DNA of 64,000 bases, from the NCBI GenBank assembly GCA_023957125.1, contig JAMLHL010000006.1, positions 1-64,000 of the forward strand. The letters run 5' to 3'. Of this stretch, positions 23,081 through 33,453 are shown piece by piece (position 1 is the stretch's first letter; each line of letters begins with the position of its first letter). This stretch comes from Chitinophagaceae bacterium. GTDB taxonomy: Bacteria; Bacteroidota; Bacteroidia; Chitinophagales; Chitinophagaceae. The position numbers and the translations under genes were made by a program. A model generated the notes under the pieces. The model made no database searches and was not told where the DNA came from. It saw only the letters and a list, made by a program, of their open reading frames with translations.

Positions 23081-26000
23081 ATGTGTTATACCGAACTACA
23101 GGTTACTACCAATTTCAGCTTTTTAAGGGGAGGGTCTCATCCGGAGGAACTGGTAATGCAGGCGGCCGCACTGGGTTATTCCAGCATTGCTATTACCGAT
23201 CACAATACCCTTGCCGGGGTGGTGCGCGCCCACATTGCCGCAAAAGCCAACGGCATACGCATCCTTGTCGGCTGCTGTCTTGATTTGAAAGACGGGCCCT
23301 CCCTGCTGGCCTATCCCACCAATATAGACGCTTATGCCCGCCTGTCGCATTTGCTTACCACAGGCAACCTGCGTACGGAAAAAGGCCGGTGCGAGCTCTA
23401 TAAGAAAGATGTATATGCTCACAAAGAAGGTATTTTATTTGCGGTGTTGCCGCCTCCGGAATTAAATGCTCAATTCGATTATAACGATTCTTTTAAGCGG
23501 GTTTTGGAAGAATACGGCAACCATTTACAGGGACAGCTCTACTTAACGGCAACCCGCTCCTACCAGGGGGATGATATTAAAAAGCTCTACCGGCTGGCAG
23601 CGCTCTCGGGGCATTACAAAATGCCGTTGCTTGCCACCAATGATGTGTATTACCACGATCCGGACCGCAGGCAATTGCAGGATATCCTTGCCTGTATCCG
23701 GGAAAAGCGTACGATCTATAATGCCGGTTACCTGCTCTGCCGGAATGCGGAACGTTTCCTGAAGCCGGAGAAAGAGATGCTTCGCCTGTTCCGGCAATAT
23801 CCGGATGCTATAGCGCACACGCAGGAGATTGTGGACGCCTGTTCTTTTTCCCTGGATGAACTGAAATATGTTTACCCCCAGGAAATCACAACCGGGGGGC
23901 GCACCCCGGATCAGCAATTGGCCTACTTTGCATGGGAGGGGGCTAAAGAAAGATTTGGAGAAGATATTCCCCAAAAAATCAGGGAGTCTGTTGAATACGA
24001 ACTGGAATTCATTGGCCGTAAAAATTATGCCGCTTATTTTTTAACGGTGAATGATTTTGTGCGATTCGCCCGGAGTAAAGGGATATTATGCCAGGGGCGC
24101 GGCTCTGCCGCCAATTCGGTGGTTTGCTATTGCCTGGGCATTACTTCCGTTGATCCTTCCAGATTCAAGCTGTTGTTTGCCCGTTTTATGTCGGATGCGC
24201 GCGATGAGCCGCCCGATGTGGACGTGGATTTTGAACACGAACGCAGGGAGGAAGTGATGCAATACATTTATCAAAAATTCGGAAGAGACCGTTCGGGTAT
24301 TGTTGCTACTGTTACACAGGTGCATTACAAAGGGGCAGTACGGGATGTTGCCAAAGCAATGGGCTTATCGGCCGATATGATTGATGTGCTTGCCGGTTGC
24401 AGCGGCAGGCATGGGGAAGGCGTTCAGACAGCACGCATCCGGGAAGCAGGCCTGAACCCGGATGATCCCCATCTTGGAAAAGTGCTGGCGCTGACTGCAC
24501 AGTACATCGGTTTCCCCCGCCAGTTGGGGCAGCATACCGGTGGGTTTGTCATCTCGCAGAGCAAGTTGTCTTATTTATGCCCGATACTCAATGCGAGGAT
24601 GGAAAACAGGACGAATATAGAATGGAACAAAGACGATATTGATGCCCTGGGGTTTTTGAAGATAGATGTGCTGGCGCTGGGCATGCTTACCTGTATCCGC
24701 AAGTGCTTTGATCTTGCCAAACAACATTATAACCTTGACCTGACCCTGGCCAATATTCCGCAGGATGATCCGAAAGTGTACGACATGATCTGCCATGCCG
24801 ATACCATTGGCGTATTCCAGATTGAGAGCCGGGCCCAGATGTCTATGTTGCCCCGGCTGAAGCCCCGGTGTTTCTATGATTTAGTAATAGAAGTGGCCAT
24901 TGTGCGGCCCGGACCGATACAGGGGGATATGGTGCATCCTTATCTCCGTCGTCGCAACGGGCAGGAGAAAATAGAATATCCTTCAGAAGCATTGAGAGAA
25001 ATACTGGGAAGAACACTTGGCGTACCGCTGTTCCAGGAACAGGCGATGGAAATCGCGATTGTGGCGGCAGGATTTACCCCCGCCGAAGCCGATGGGTTGC
25101 GCAGGAGTATGGCGACCTTCAAAGCGCAGGGCATGGTGAAGCAATTCCATGATAAACTGATAGGCGGTATGTTGAAAAACGGCTATGAAAAAGAATATGC
25201 GGAGCGGGTTTTTAAGCAACTGGAGGGCTTCGGCTCTTACGGTTTCCCGGAAAGCCACGCGGCCAGCTTTGCTTTGCTGGTGTATATATCCAGCTGGCTG
25301 AAATGTTATTACCCGGATGTGTTTGCAGCCGGCTTGCTCAATAGCCAGCCGCTGGGATTTTATGCGCCTGCGCAAATTGTAAAGGATGCACAAAAACACG
25401 GGGTGGACGTGCAACCGGTGGATGTTAATTATTCCGGGTGGAACAATACGCTGGAAGATAAGTCCGGCAGCTATTGCGCCTTGCGTTTAGGCTTCCGGCA
25501 GGTGAAGGGTTTGCGTGAAGAAGAGATGAATCAATTAGTGGCTGCACGAAACAAAAACTTTATTACGGTTAATGAATTATCGGACGCGGGTATTTCCGTT
25601 AGTACGATGGAGAAGCTGGCGGATGCCGATGCGTTTCGTTCCCTTGGGCTGGACAGGCGGCAGGCGCTGTGGGAGATCACTTCCCTTGCCGATCATCCCA
25701 AAGGAATATTTAAGGGACAGCCTTCCGAAAGCTCATCAGAGCAACCTGTAGCGCTTCCCGAAATGATGTTGTCCGAGCATGTAGTGCAGGATTACAGCAG
25801 CGTTTCTCTTTCCCTGAAAGCCCATCCTGTTAGTTTTGTAAGGGAACAACTGCAGCAGCAACAGGTGGTTTCAACAGCAGCGCTGGGCGAACTGCCGGAT
25901 GGCGCTTTTGTAAAAGTGGCCGGGATTGTACTTGTGCGGCAACGGCCGGGTACCGCCCGTGGTATTTGTTTTATTACTATTGAAGATGAAACCGGTACTG

Positions 26001-26293
26001 CCAACCTGGTGGTATTCCGGCAATTGTTTGATCGTTACCGCAGGGATATCTTTTCCGCAAGATTGCTGATGGTATCGGGTAAACTGCAACGTGTAGGCGA
26101 GGTGATCCACGTGGTTGCAAAGCAATGCTTTAACCTGTCGCCCTTATTACGGAACCTGCTCCCTTCTGTTGACGATGCTTCACCGGGATTACCGCACCGT
26201 GGAACAGAAGAGGAGAAGAGGGCCGGCAACAGAAACGATGCGTCTAAAAAAGTGATACAGGGTACCCTGTTCCCATCGAGGGATTTTAAATAA
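23081..26293 (+). CDS. dnaE2: DnaE2, error-prone DNA polymerase III alpha homologue
   Basis: A 1070-residue C-family polymerase. The PHP domain opens with ELQVTTNFSFLRGGSHPEEL and ITDHNTLAGVV; the palm carries the catalytic acids in PPDVDVDFEHERR near residue 379; the fingers and HhH region continue, and an OB fold lies near the C terminus (GAFVKVAGIVLVRQRPG). It is shorter than replicative DnaE and lacks its tau-binding tail, as usual for DnaE2/ImuC. It completes the imuA-imuB-dnaE2 lesion-bypass operon. Confidence 0.95.
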   Translation: MCYTELQVTTNFSFLRGGSHPEELVMQAAALGYSSIAITDHNTLAGVVRAHIAAKANGIRILVGCCLDLKDGPSLLAYPTNIDAYARLSHLLTTGNLRTEKGRCELYKKDVYAHKEGILFAVLPPPELNAQFDYNDSFKRVLEEYGNHLQGQLYLTATRSYQGDDIKKLYRLAALSGHYKMPLLATNDVYYHDPDRRQLQDILACIREKRTIYNAGYLLCRNAERFLKPEKEMLRLFRQYPDAIAHTQEIVDACSFSLDELKYVYPQEITTGGRTPDQQLAYFAWEGAKERFGEDIPQKIRESVEYELEFIGRKNYAAYFLTVNDFVRFARSKGILCQGRGSAANSVVCYCLGITSVDPSRFKLLFARFMSDARDEPPDVDVDFEHERREEVMQYIYQKFGRDRSGIVATVTQVHYKGAVRDVAKAMGLSADMIDVLAGCSGRHGEGVQTARIREAGLNPDDPHLGKVLALTAQYIGFPRQLGQHTGGFVISQSKLSYLCPILNARMENRTNIEWNKDDIDALGFLKIDVLALGMLTCIRKCFDLAKQHYNLDLTLANIPQDDPKVYDMICHADTIGVFQIESRAQMSMLPRLKPRCFYDLVIEVAIVRPGPIQGDMVHPYLRRRNGQEKIEYPSEALREILGRTLGVPLFQEQAMEIAIVAAGFTPAEADGLRRSMATFKAQGMVKQFHDKLIGGMLKNGYEKEYAERVFKQLEGFGSYGFPESHAASFALLVYISSWLKCYYPDVFAAGLLNSQPLGFYAPAQIVKDAQKHGVDVQPVDVNYSGWNNTLEDKSGSYCALRLGFRQVKGLREEEMNQLVAARNKNFITVNELSDAGISVSTMEKLADADAFRSLGLDRRQALWEITSLADHPKGIFKGQPSESSSEQPVALPEMMLSEHVVQDYSSVSLSLKAHPVSFVREQLQQQQVVSTAALGELPDGAFVKVAGIVLVRQRPGTARGICFITIEDETGTANLVVFRQLFDRYRRDIFSARLLMVSGKLQRVGEVIHVVAKQCFNLSPLLRNLLPSVDDASPGLPHRGTEEEKRAGNRNDASKKVIQGTLFPSRDFK

Positions 26294-26468
26294 GGTACGC
26301 GATAGTAATGGTTTATTAAAAAAATCGTCGTACTTTTTATGTTTTTTTACAAAAGGAAAATGGGAAACCAACAGACCGCGTTTTGCGCTGGATAAAACAT
26401 TGGCTTAAACGGAATACAACAGGCAGTCATAGTTGTTGATACGGTAGGTATAACTTAAACTCAATAAC

Positions 26469-27251
26469 ATGAATTTAAAAGGTCGTAACATTTTGATAAC
26501 CGGAGGAGGAGGAGATGGGATCGCAAGTGGTATTTGTGAAGCGCTCTCACATTTTGGCGCCCGCTTATTGATTAACGAAAAAAACCGCGAAAAACTGGAT
26601 AGCGTTTTGATGCGATATCCTGACGCGGTGCCGGCAGTAGCCGACATAAGCAATTTTGAAGAGATCAGAGTCATGTTTGGTCAGTTGGAAAAGGAGGTGG
26701 GCGTTGTTCACGGTTTGGTAAACAATGCGGGGGTTGGACTGAGTAAGCCGTCTCATGAAGTGAATGAGGAAGAGTTTGCGCGATTGTATGATGTAGATAT
26801 AAAAGGCGTATGGATGATGTCCAGGTTTTTTACGCAACAGCTTCTAAAGAATAAGTCTTCAGGTAACATAGTAAATGTATCTTCTGTTCATGCCCATGCT
26901 ACCATGAACCGGTATGCCATTTATGCCAGTGCCAAATCGGCGGTGGAAGGTTTAACCAGGGGGATGGCTGTGGAACTGGGAAGATATGATATCCGCGTAA
27001 ACGCCATTGGTCCGGGGTACGTACACGCGGAACAAAATTATGATCTGATCGGTACCTGGACGGACGACCCCCAACAATGGGTGAAGGATTACGTTGCGCA
27101 CGAACTGGCGATTCCAAGAGCTGTTGAGGCCATAGACTGCGGCAACACGGTGGCCTTTCTCCTTTCCGATTTAAGTAGATCCATTACCGGACAAACCATT
27201 TATGTTGACAACGGAGATACGGTCAAATTAGTGGGGTTGTCGTGTGGATAG
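26469..27251 (+). CDS. SDR-family oxidoreductase
   Basis: A 260-residue classical short-chain dehydrogenase. The nucleotide-binding turn is GGGGDGIASGI, a slightly unusual form of TGxxxGIG. NNAG is present, and the catalytic Ser-Tyr-Lys lie in NVSSVHAH and YASAK. The C-terminal part ends with ITGQTIYVDNGDTV. It heads a run of four plus-strand genes (ceramidase-like, sialidase-like, haem lipoprotein). The substrate is unknown; a sugar or sugar acid is plausible. Confidence 0.85.
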   Translation: MNLKGRNILITGGGGDGIASGICEALSHFGARLLINEKNREKLDSVLMRYPDAVPAVADISNFEEIRVMFGQLEKEVGVVHGLVNNAGVGLSKPSHEVNEEEFARLYDVDIKGVWMMSRFFTQQLLKNKSSGNIVNVSSVHAHATMNRYAIYASAKSAVEGLTRGMAVELGRYDIRVNAIGPGYVHAEQNYDLIGTWTDDPQQWVKDYVAHELAIPRAVEAIDCGNTVAFLLSDLSRSITGQTIYVDNGDTVKLVGLSCG

Positions 27252-27412
27252 CTGTTTTTGTTTCCGTAAACCGCTACCGGCGATATCTGTTATTAAAGAA
27301 ATGAAAAAGGAAAAGACAGGAGGAATTATTTTTTCCGGGAGTTAGCCTTTATTAAAGTAATAGAAAATTTTACCTTCCAAATTATAAAATTGAAAACCAA
27401 AAAAAGGATGGA

Positions 27413-28939
27413 ATGAAGTATATCTTAACAGTTGCTGTTGGTTGTTTGCTGTCCCTGTTTACTTTTTCTGCAGGAAGTCAGGATCAGGAACCCGTGTTTA
27501 AAGCGGGTTTTTCCGAGCAGGACATCACGCCGGATATCGGAATGGAGCAGCCGGGGAATTATGGCAAAAGCTATCATCGTTCTTTTCACGACCGCTGCAA
27601 AGTACGTGCCGTGGTTTTTGATGATGGGAAAAGAAAGGTGGCGCTGGTGGGGCTGGATTTACTTTTTGTAACCCGGTATATTGTTCAGGATGTGCGGGCT
27701 GAAATTCAAAAACGCTGCGGCATCCAGCCCGATGCGGTGATGATAGGCGCTTCCCATAACCATTCCGCAGGACCTATCGGTATGTCGGAACCGGGCGATT
27801 TTGATAAAGCATCGCCGTTGGTAAAAGACTTACTCATCAACCAATCCATTGTTTCGGATTCGGGATTTATACAACATCTGAGAGCGCAGATTGTAAAAGC
27901 TGTAGTGCAGGCGGATGCAGTTCGTGCCGACGCAAAGATGGCGGTGGGGGTGGGTTACGAAGACAAAGTATCTTTTAACCGCCGTCAGCGGATGAAAAAC
28001 GGACTAACCTATTCTCATGCCGGGGTGGGCAATCCCGACATTATTGAATATGCAGGTCCCATAGATCCGCAGGTGGGTACCATCGGCGTATGGGATCTGA
28101 AAGGAAACCTGATGGGTGTGGTAGTGAATTTTGCCAACCACAATACCACCAATCCGGGAGGGATTTCGGCCAACTGGGTAGGATCTATGGAACGGACGCT
28201 TCGCGGCGCTACGGGTAATGCCGCTTTGCCGGTAGTTTTTATGCAGGGCGCATGCGGCGATATTACCCAGGTAGATAACCTGGCAATATACACTAATCCC
28301 GCTGCTGAAGAATGGTGGGATATTGTAGGCAGCAGGGTAGGGGCGGAAGCTTTTAAAACACTCCTGCTTATCAGGCGTGGCGCGGGAAGCGATATTCCTT
28401 TGGACGTACGAAGCCGGGTGTGGAAAATAAAACGGCGTGTGCCTGCGCCGGCTAAGGTGAAGCAGGCGCTGGAACTGGTGAAGCAGGATCCGGAAAAAGC
28501 AGGCAGTGTGGAATGGACTTTTGCAAAAGAAACCCTGTTGCTGGACGCTTTGTTGAAAACAAAGCCCGAAGCGGAAGTGGAGGTGCAAGCCATCCAGGTA
28601 GGACCGGCCGTATTCGTTTCCAACCCCTCTGAGTATTTTGTGGAGTATGCATTGGATATAAAAAAAGCCAGTAAATTTCCCTTCACTTTTGTGGTGGAAT
28701 TAGCCAACGGCTGTGTGGGTTATGTGCCTACAGAAGAAGCTTTTGGTCCGCATGGAGGAGGATATGAAACCCGCCTTACTTCCTATAGCAACCTTGAAAT
28801 TACAGCCGGCCGCCAGTTTGCCAATACCGGTATTGCGTTAGCCAACGAGATGAAACCGGGTGTGGTTCCTTCACCACCTCCGCCCCCGCCGTTCCGTTCG
28901 CCCTGGACCTATGGCAATGTGCCGCCTGAATTGAATTAA
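27413..28939 (+). CDS. Exported neutral ceramidase-like hydrolase
   Basis: A 508-residue protein with a signal peptide (cleavage near FSAGSQDQ). The domain matches the N-terminal catalytic part of neutral/alkaline non-lysosomal ceramidase: AGFSEQDITPDIG at the start and GASHNHSAGP, the zinc/nucleophile segment. The usual C-terminal immunoglobulin-like domain is missing; instead the protein ends in a proline-rich tail (PSPPPPPPFRSPW). Such short forms are common in Bacteroidota and Planctomycetota, and their substrates are not established. It may be co-transcribed with the sialidase-like gene 27 bp downstream. Confidence 0.82.
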   Translation: MKYILTVAVGCLLSLFTFSAGSQDQEPVFKAGFSEQDITPDIGMEQPGNYGKSYHRSFHDRCKVRAVVFDDGKRKVALVGLDLLFVTRYIVQDVRAEIQKRCGIQPDAVMIGASHNHSAGPIGMSEPGDFDKASPLVKDLLINQSIVSDSGFIQHLRAQIVKAVVQADAVRADAKMAVGVGYEDKVSFNRRQRMKNGLTYSHAGVGNPDIIEYAGPIDPQVGTIGVWDLKGNLMGVVVNFANHNTTNPGGISANWVGSMERTLRGATGNAALPVVFMQGACGDITQVDNLAIYTNPAAEEWWDIVGSRVGAEAFKTLLLIRRGAGSDIPLDVRSRVWKIKRRVPAPAKVKQALELVKQDPEKAGSVEWTFAKETLLLDALLKTKPEAEVEVQAIQVGPAVFVSNPSEYFVEYALDIKKASKFPFTFVVELANGCVGYVPTEEAFGPHGGGYETRLTSYSNLEITAGRQFANTGIALANEMKPGVVPSPPPPPPFRSPWTYGNVPPELN

Positions 28940-28966
28940 TACCCGTTATTAAACCAGGATATAATT

Positions 28967-30241
28967 ATGAAAAGTAAGAACACAATAGATCGCCGAAGTT
29001 TTATCGGAACTACCACTACAGCCGCCGCCGGTCTCTTCCTGCCGACCCCCGGTGTTTTTAATATCGCGAAGAAAGAGGAGTATCCATCAACAAAAGATTT
29101 TTGGTACAGACGCGTGGCAGAGGGGCCCTTCATTGATACCCAGTCAGGGAATCTGGCCTTTGGGTTTACAGAAAAACAATTGTTGTTGTCTCATGATGAT
29201 GGCCTTACCTGGTCTGACCAGATGGATTTCTGGGATGCAAAGAATGTGACGTTCAGCCATATATTCCGGAACGGAAATATTCTGGTTGGAACCAGAAACC
29301 GGTTGTACCTGAGCACAGACAGCCTGAAGACCCTTAAAGAAATTGCCGTTAAAAACCCTGACGGGTCGGACTACCTGCCGCATGTTCCTAAGGACCCTGA
29401 ATATCCCGGGTGGTATTTTTTTACCTTACCGGGTGAAAATTCCTGGATGATCAACGGGAAAGAAATGCTGGTATGGGGCAACTATTCCAACGTGGAAGGC
29501 GGCGCAGTACCGGTGAATATTTATTATTCAACAGATAATGGGCATACGGTTAAAATTGCCTATTCGTTTGGCCAGAATCCGCGTTTTAAAGACAATGGCA
29601 ACGGGAAAGACAAAACCATGCCGGGTACACTTCTTGGAAACGCCGACAATCCTAAATTTTGCCGTCACGTGCATTGTGTTACGTACAACCCCTGGGAAGA
29701 CGCTTTTTATGCCTGCACAGGCGATGGCAGACCCAGTGACGGCGCGCAGCAGGAATGTAAATGGTTGAAAGGAAGGTACAATACTACCAAAGATGAATGG
29801 ACATGGGAAGTGTTGATTGAAGTAGATTTTAACTCCCGGTACAAAAGCGGCGGGATAAATTTTGTGGACGGCAAATTATATTTTACCAGTGATGCAAACG
29901 GGAAAGAACCTTATGACAGGGGTATTTTTCGTTGTGATCCGGCTGATCTTTTACATAAAGAAAAACATGAGTTGTTGTACCAGCCCGAATATGAGGTAGG
30001 TCACATGCTTATTCAGGACGGGGTGATCATCGCGGGATATTATGCGGTAGCTTCTCCCTACCAGATGGGGGTCATGTATTCCGCTGATTTGGGAAAAACC
30101 TGGCGGAGATATGATTTAAAAGAACTGGGACCAAGATCTATTGCCAGGATAAACCGCAAAAACTCAGAAGGCTGGTTCAGAATGGATTTGAGATCCGGCT
30201 GGATACATCGTGAAGAAGTACTGTTTATCAAACCAAAGTAA
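28967..30241 (+). CDS. Exported BNR-repeat (sialidase-fold) protein
   Basis: A 424-residue protein with a Tat-like leader (DRRSFIGTTTTAAAG). At least three Asp-box repeats occur, SHDDGLTW, STDNGHTV and SADLGKTW, as in beta-propellers of the sialidase superfamily. The catalytic arginine triad of true sialidases cannot be confirmed by eye, so another hydrolase or binding propeller is possible. It lies between the ceramidase-like and haem-lipoprotein genes. Confidence 0.7.
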   Translation: MKSKNTIDRRSFIGTTTTAAAGLFLPTPGVFNIAKKEEYPSTKDFWYRRVAEGPFIDTQSGNLAFGFTEKQLLLSHDDGLTWSDQMDFWDAKNVTFSHIFRNGNILVGTRNRLYLSTDSLKTLKEIAVKNPDGSDYLPHVPKDPEYPGWYFFTLPGENSWMINGKEMLVWGNYSNVEGGAVPVNIYYSTDNGHTVKIAYSFGQNPRFKDNGNGKDKTMPGTLLGNADNPKFCRHVHCVTYNPWEDAFYACTGDGRPSDGAQQECKWLKGRYNTTKDEWTWEVLIEVDFNSRYKSGGINFVDGKLYFTSDANGKEPYDRGIFRCDPADLLHKEKHELLYQPEYEVGHMLIQDGVIIAGYYAVASPYQMGVMYSADLGKTWRRYDLKELGPRSIARINRKNSEGWFRMDLRSGWIHREEVLFIKPK

Positions 30242-30283
30242 GAGCCGAAAACATTTCAACAAGTAATAAATAAATATATAAAG

Positions 30284-33200
30284 ATGAGATCAGATTCATG
30301 CAGAACCCTCCTGAATCTTTGGATTGGTTTGTTAATCCTTGTTTTTTCTTCCTGCAAACAAAGCCCGCAGGAGCCGCCCTACGAACCTGAATCTGCTTTA
30401 TCCACCTTCCAGGTACCCGAGGGCTTTCGGGTGGAGCTCGTGGCATCTGAGCCGCTGATCAGTAACCCGGTGGAAGTGGCTTTTGATGAAGATGGTAAGA
30501 TGTATGTGGTGCAGATGGATGATTACCCCGCAGAGACGATGGAAGATTATGGGGCCGGGAAAGAGCCGAAAAGCAAGATCATGCTTTTGGAAGATAAGGA
30601 CGGGGATGGGTATTATGAATCGGGAACTGTGTTTGCCGACGGCTTACGCTACGCCAACGGGGTGATGCCCTGGAAGGGTGGGGTGTTGGTAACGTCAGCG
30701 CCGGATATCTATTTTTTAAAAGATACGGATGGAGACGGAAAAGCGGATCAGAAAGATGTGGTGCTTTCGGGCTTTGCGTTAACCAATCCTCAGTTGAGGA
30801 TGAGCAGCATGCGCTATGGATTGGACAACTGGATTTACGCTGCCTATTCGCGGGCAGGGGGCGGAAAATGGCGGGAGGAGTTCAGAGATAAAGGCGGGCC
30901 TTTACAGTTCATGGGTAAGCCGGAACAGGAACCCGCAAAAATTTTTCCGGGTACTAATTTCAGGTTTAAACCGGAGGAAGGCAGGATTGAACCCTCGGGG
31001 GGAATGTCGCAGTTTGGACTTTCCTTCGATGCCTTTGGAAACCAGTTCACGGTTTGGAATAACGTGCACCTCCGTCACGTAGTGATTAATGATGAATACC
31101 TTCTCAACAATCCTTATTTAAATGTGGGCAATACCATGGCTGATATCTCAGATCACGGCAATGCTGCTGCGGTATATGCCATCACCCAGGGTATGCTGAA
31201 CCTGCATGAGTCGGAGATGGGACATTTTACTTCTGCCTGCGGCGTCTGTGAATATACCGGGGACGTGTTTCCGGAGAAATATGCCCGTGCTTCTTTTGTA
31301 TGCGAACCGGTATCTAATATGGTGCATGCCGATATTCTGACGCCTGATGGACCCACCTTTAAAGCGCAAAGAGCCGAAAATGGGAAGGAGTTTCTGGCTT
31401 CCACGGATAGTTGGTTCCGCCCGGTGAACACCACTGTGGGGCCGGAGGGAGGTTTGTATATAGTGGATTTTTACCGGAAGCTGGTAGAGCATCCAGACTG
31501 GCTGGCCTTTGCCGATAGCAGCGGTTTTTATACCCATGCCGGGCAATTGAAAGAATCCGATTTCTTGGCAGGAAACGACCGCGGCAGGATCTACAGGATG
31601 GTACCCAAAGATTTTAAAGCCGATCCGGCAAGAAGACCAGCATTAAGTAAGGCGGGTGTAAGAGAATTGGCAGGCTGTTTAAATCATCCCAATAAATGGT
31701 GGAGAACCAATGCCCAGCGATTGCTGGTGGATCGGAACGACAGCAACGCCGTTTCCGTAATAAAAGATTTGTTGTCAACGGAACTCAGTCCCGAAGGGAG
31801 GATCCATTGTTTGTGGACCTTAGACGGACTGGGAGCCCTGCCGGATGCGATACTGATAAATGCCTTTCAGAATGATCACCCTGAAGTCAGAAAGCAGGCC
31901 GTGTTAATGGCAGAAAGCAGGCTGGGCGATAACGCCATACTTCAGCAGGTGATCCGGGCCTCCTCCGATCCGGATCCTTCTGTTCAGTTCCAGGTTGCAC
32001 TGACATTAGGCAAAGTCGCAAAATCCGACCCTGCTGTTTTTCCCGCTTTGAGCGGCATTATTTCCAGTCATATTACTGATCCCTGGTTCCGGACAGCCGT
32101 ATTATTGGGTGCGTCGGAAAATGCCAATCAATGGTTTGAATTATTCAAAGATTTCAGGGCGGATGATGATAGCGCATCGAATGGGAAAAATGAGTTTTTG
32201 CAGAAGATAACCTCCATTACCGGGGCAAGGTACAAACCTGCTGAAATGTCGTCGTTGGTAGTTGCCGTCTCCGGCTTAAAGGATACGGCAGTAATGGTTG
32301 CCGCCCTGCAGGGTATGGCAGATGGGATGAAAAGAAGTGGCAACAATGTTGCTTTACCTGCCGAAGGACAGCGCGGTTTAATAACTTTAATCGCGGATCC
32401 GTTAAATAAGATAAGCGCAGCGGCAATTGATGTGGCGTCGAAGTTAAGGTTGACGCCGTCCACGGAGCTATCCGGCGTTATCAACAAGGCCAAACGATTG
32501 GCAGGTGATGATGCTCAGCCGGAGGAAAGCCGGGTATTGGCTGTCAAAATGCTGGGATTGGATCCGGGCGGCGCGCCTTTGGAGGAACTGAAATATCTGC
32601 TCCAGGCAAAACAACCCACCGGGGTGCGTCTTGCCGCCGTGCAGGTACTTTTAAGAAGTTCAAAAGATCAGGCTACAGCTATCCTGCTTGGGGAATGGAA
32701 TCATTTAAACCCCCAATTGCATGAAGCCGTGGAAGCCGGGTTCATGGCAAGAAAAGACAGAACGATTTCTTTGATCAACGCCCTGGAAACTGAGAAAATA
32801 AAGCCGGAATGGGTGAGCCGGAATACCCGCAACCGGTTGATGCAAAATTCGGATCAGGAAATAGGTGAAAAGGCGAAAGGCTTATTTAAAAATATGGAAG
32901 GATCCGATAGAGAAAAAGTGGTTATTGATTACAATGTAGCCATCACCGTTAAGGGCGACCCCGCAAAAGGCAAAATAGTATTCAGAAATGTATGCAGCGC
33001 CTGTCATTCGCTGGAAGGGGTGGGTGTGCATTTCGGACCCGATCTCCACAGTGTCAGCCACCAGACCAAGATCAACTTACTGACTATGATCCTGCATCCC
33101 AATCATGATATCGCTCCGGGTTATGAAGGGTATATCGTGGAAACTGCCGATGGCGGTATGCTTGCAGGCATTATAGAAAGTGAAACGGACGATAATCTCG

Positions 33201-33358
33201 TGTTGAAGATGCAAAGCGGCACTACCCGAACGATCACCAGGAGCAATATAAAATCCTTATCACCGATGCAATCCTCTTTGATGACAGAAGGCTTAGAATC
33301 TTCCATAACCAAAGAAGAGATGGGCGACCTGCTTGAATATATCAAGACGCTACAGTGA
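30284..33358 (+). CDS. PVC-type haem-binding lipoprotein with propeller, HEAT and cytochrome c domains
   Basis: A 1024-residue lipoprotein (lipobox FSSC, Cys24). The first half is the membrane-bound dehydrogenase beta-propeller typical of PVC-group proteins (FQVPEGFRVELVASEPLISN, DKDGDGYYESGTVFADGLR). The middle (about 450-850) is helical HEAT-like repeats. The C terminus has a cytochrome c haem site CSACH in NVCSACHSLEGVG with the later LILHPNHDIAPGYEGY-like segment typical of these proteins. It is probably a periplasmic redox enzyme acting on a sugar or polyol; the substrate is unknown. Confidence 0.85.
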   Translation: MRSDSCRTLLNLWIGLLILVFSSCKQSPQEPPYEPESALSTFQVPEGFRVELVASEPLISNPVEVAFDEDGKMYVVQMDDYPAETMEDYGAGKEPKSKIMLLEDKDGDGYYESGTVFADGLRYANGVMPWKGGVLVTSAPDIYFLKDTDGDGKADQKDVVLSGFALTNPQLRMSSMRYGLDNWIYAAYSRAGGGKWREEFRDKGGPLQFMGKPEQEPAKIFPGTNFRFKPEEGRIEPSGGMSQFGLSFDAFGNQFTVWNNVHLRHVVINDEYLLNNPYLNVGNTMADISDHGNAAAVYAITQGMLNLHESEMGHFTSACGVCEYTGDVFPEKYARASFVCEPVSNMVHADILTPDGPTFKAQRAENGKEFLASTDSWFRPVNTTVGPEGGLYIVDFYRKLVEHPDWLAFADSSGFYTHAGQLKESDFLAGNDRGRIYRMVPKDFKADPARRPALSKAGVRELAGCLNHPNKWWRTNAQRLLVDRNDSNAVSVIKDLLSTELSPEGRIHCLWTLDGLGALPDAILINAFQNDHPEVRKQAVLMAESRLGDNAILQQVIRASSDPDPSVQFQVALTLGKVAKSDPAVFPALSGIISSHITDPWFRTAVLLGASENANQWFELFKDFRADDDSASNGKNEFLQKITSITGARYKPAEMSSLVVAVSGLKDTAVMVAALQGMADGMKRSGNNVALPAEGQRGLITLIADPLNKISAAAIDVASKLRLTPSTELSGVINKAKRLAGDDAQPEESRVLAVKMLGLDPGGAPLEELKYLLQAKQPTGVRLAAVQVLLRSSKDQATAILLGEWNHLNPQLHEAVEAGFMARKDRTISLINALETEKIKPEWVSRNTRNRLMQNSDQEIGEKAKGLFKNMEGSDREKVVIDYNVAITVKGDPAKGKIVFRNVCSACHSLEGVGVHFGPDLHSVSHQTKINLLTMILHPNHDIAPGYEGYIVETADGGMLAGIIESETDDNLVLKMQSGTTRTITRSNIKSLSPMQSSLMTEGLESSITKEEMGDLLEYIKTLQ

Positions 33359-33453
33359 TAGCGGCGGAGAGGAGCGCGCGAGTTTATTGTTGGGTATTGA
33401 ACTGTTGGGATATGGATCTTTTTTCGGAACCGCCTGTTGTGCGTTCGTATAGG

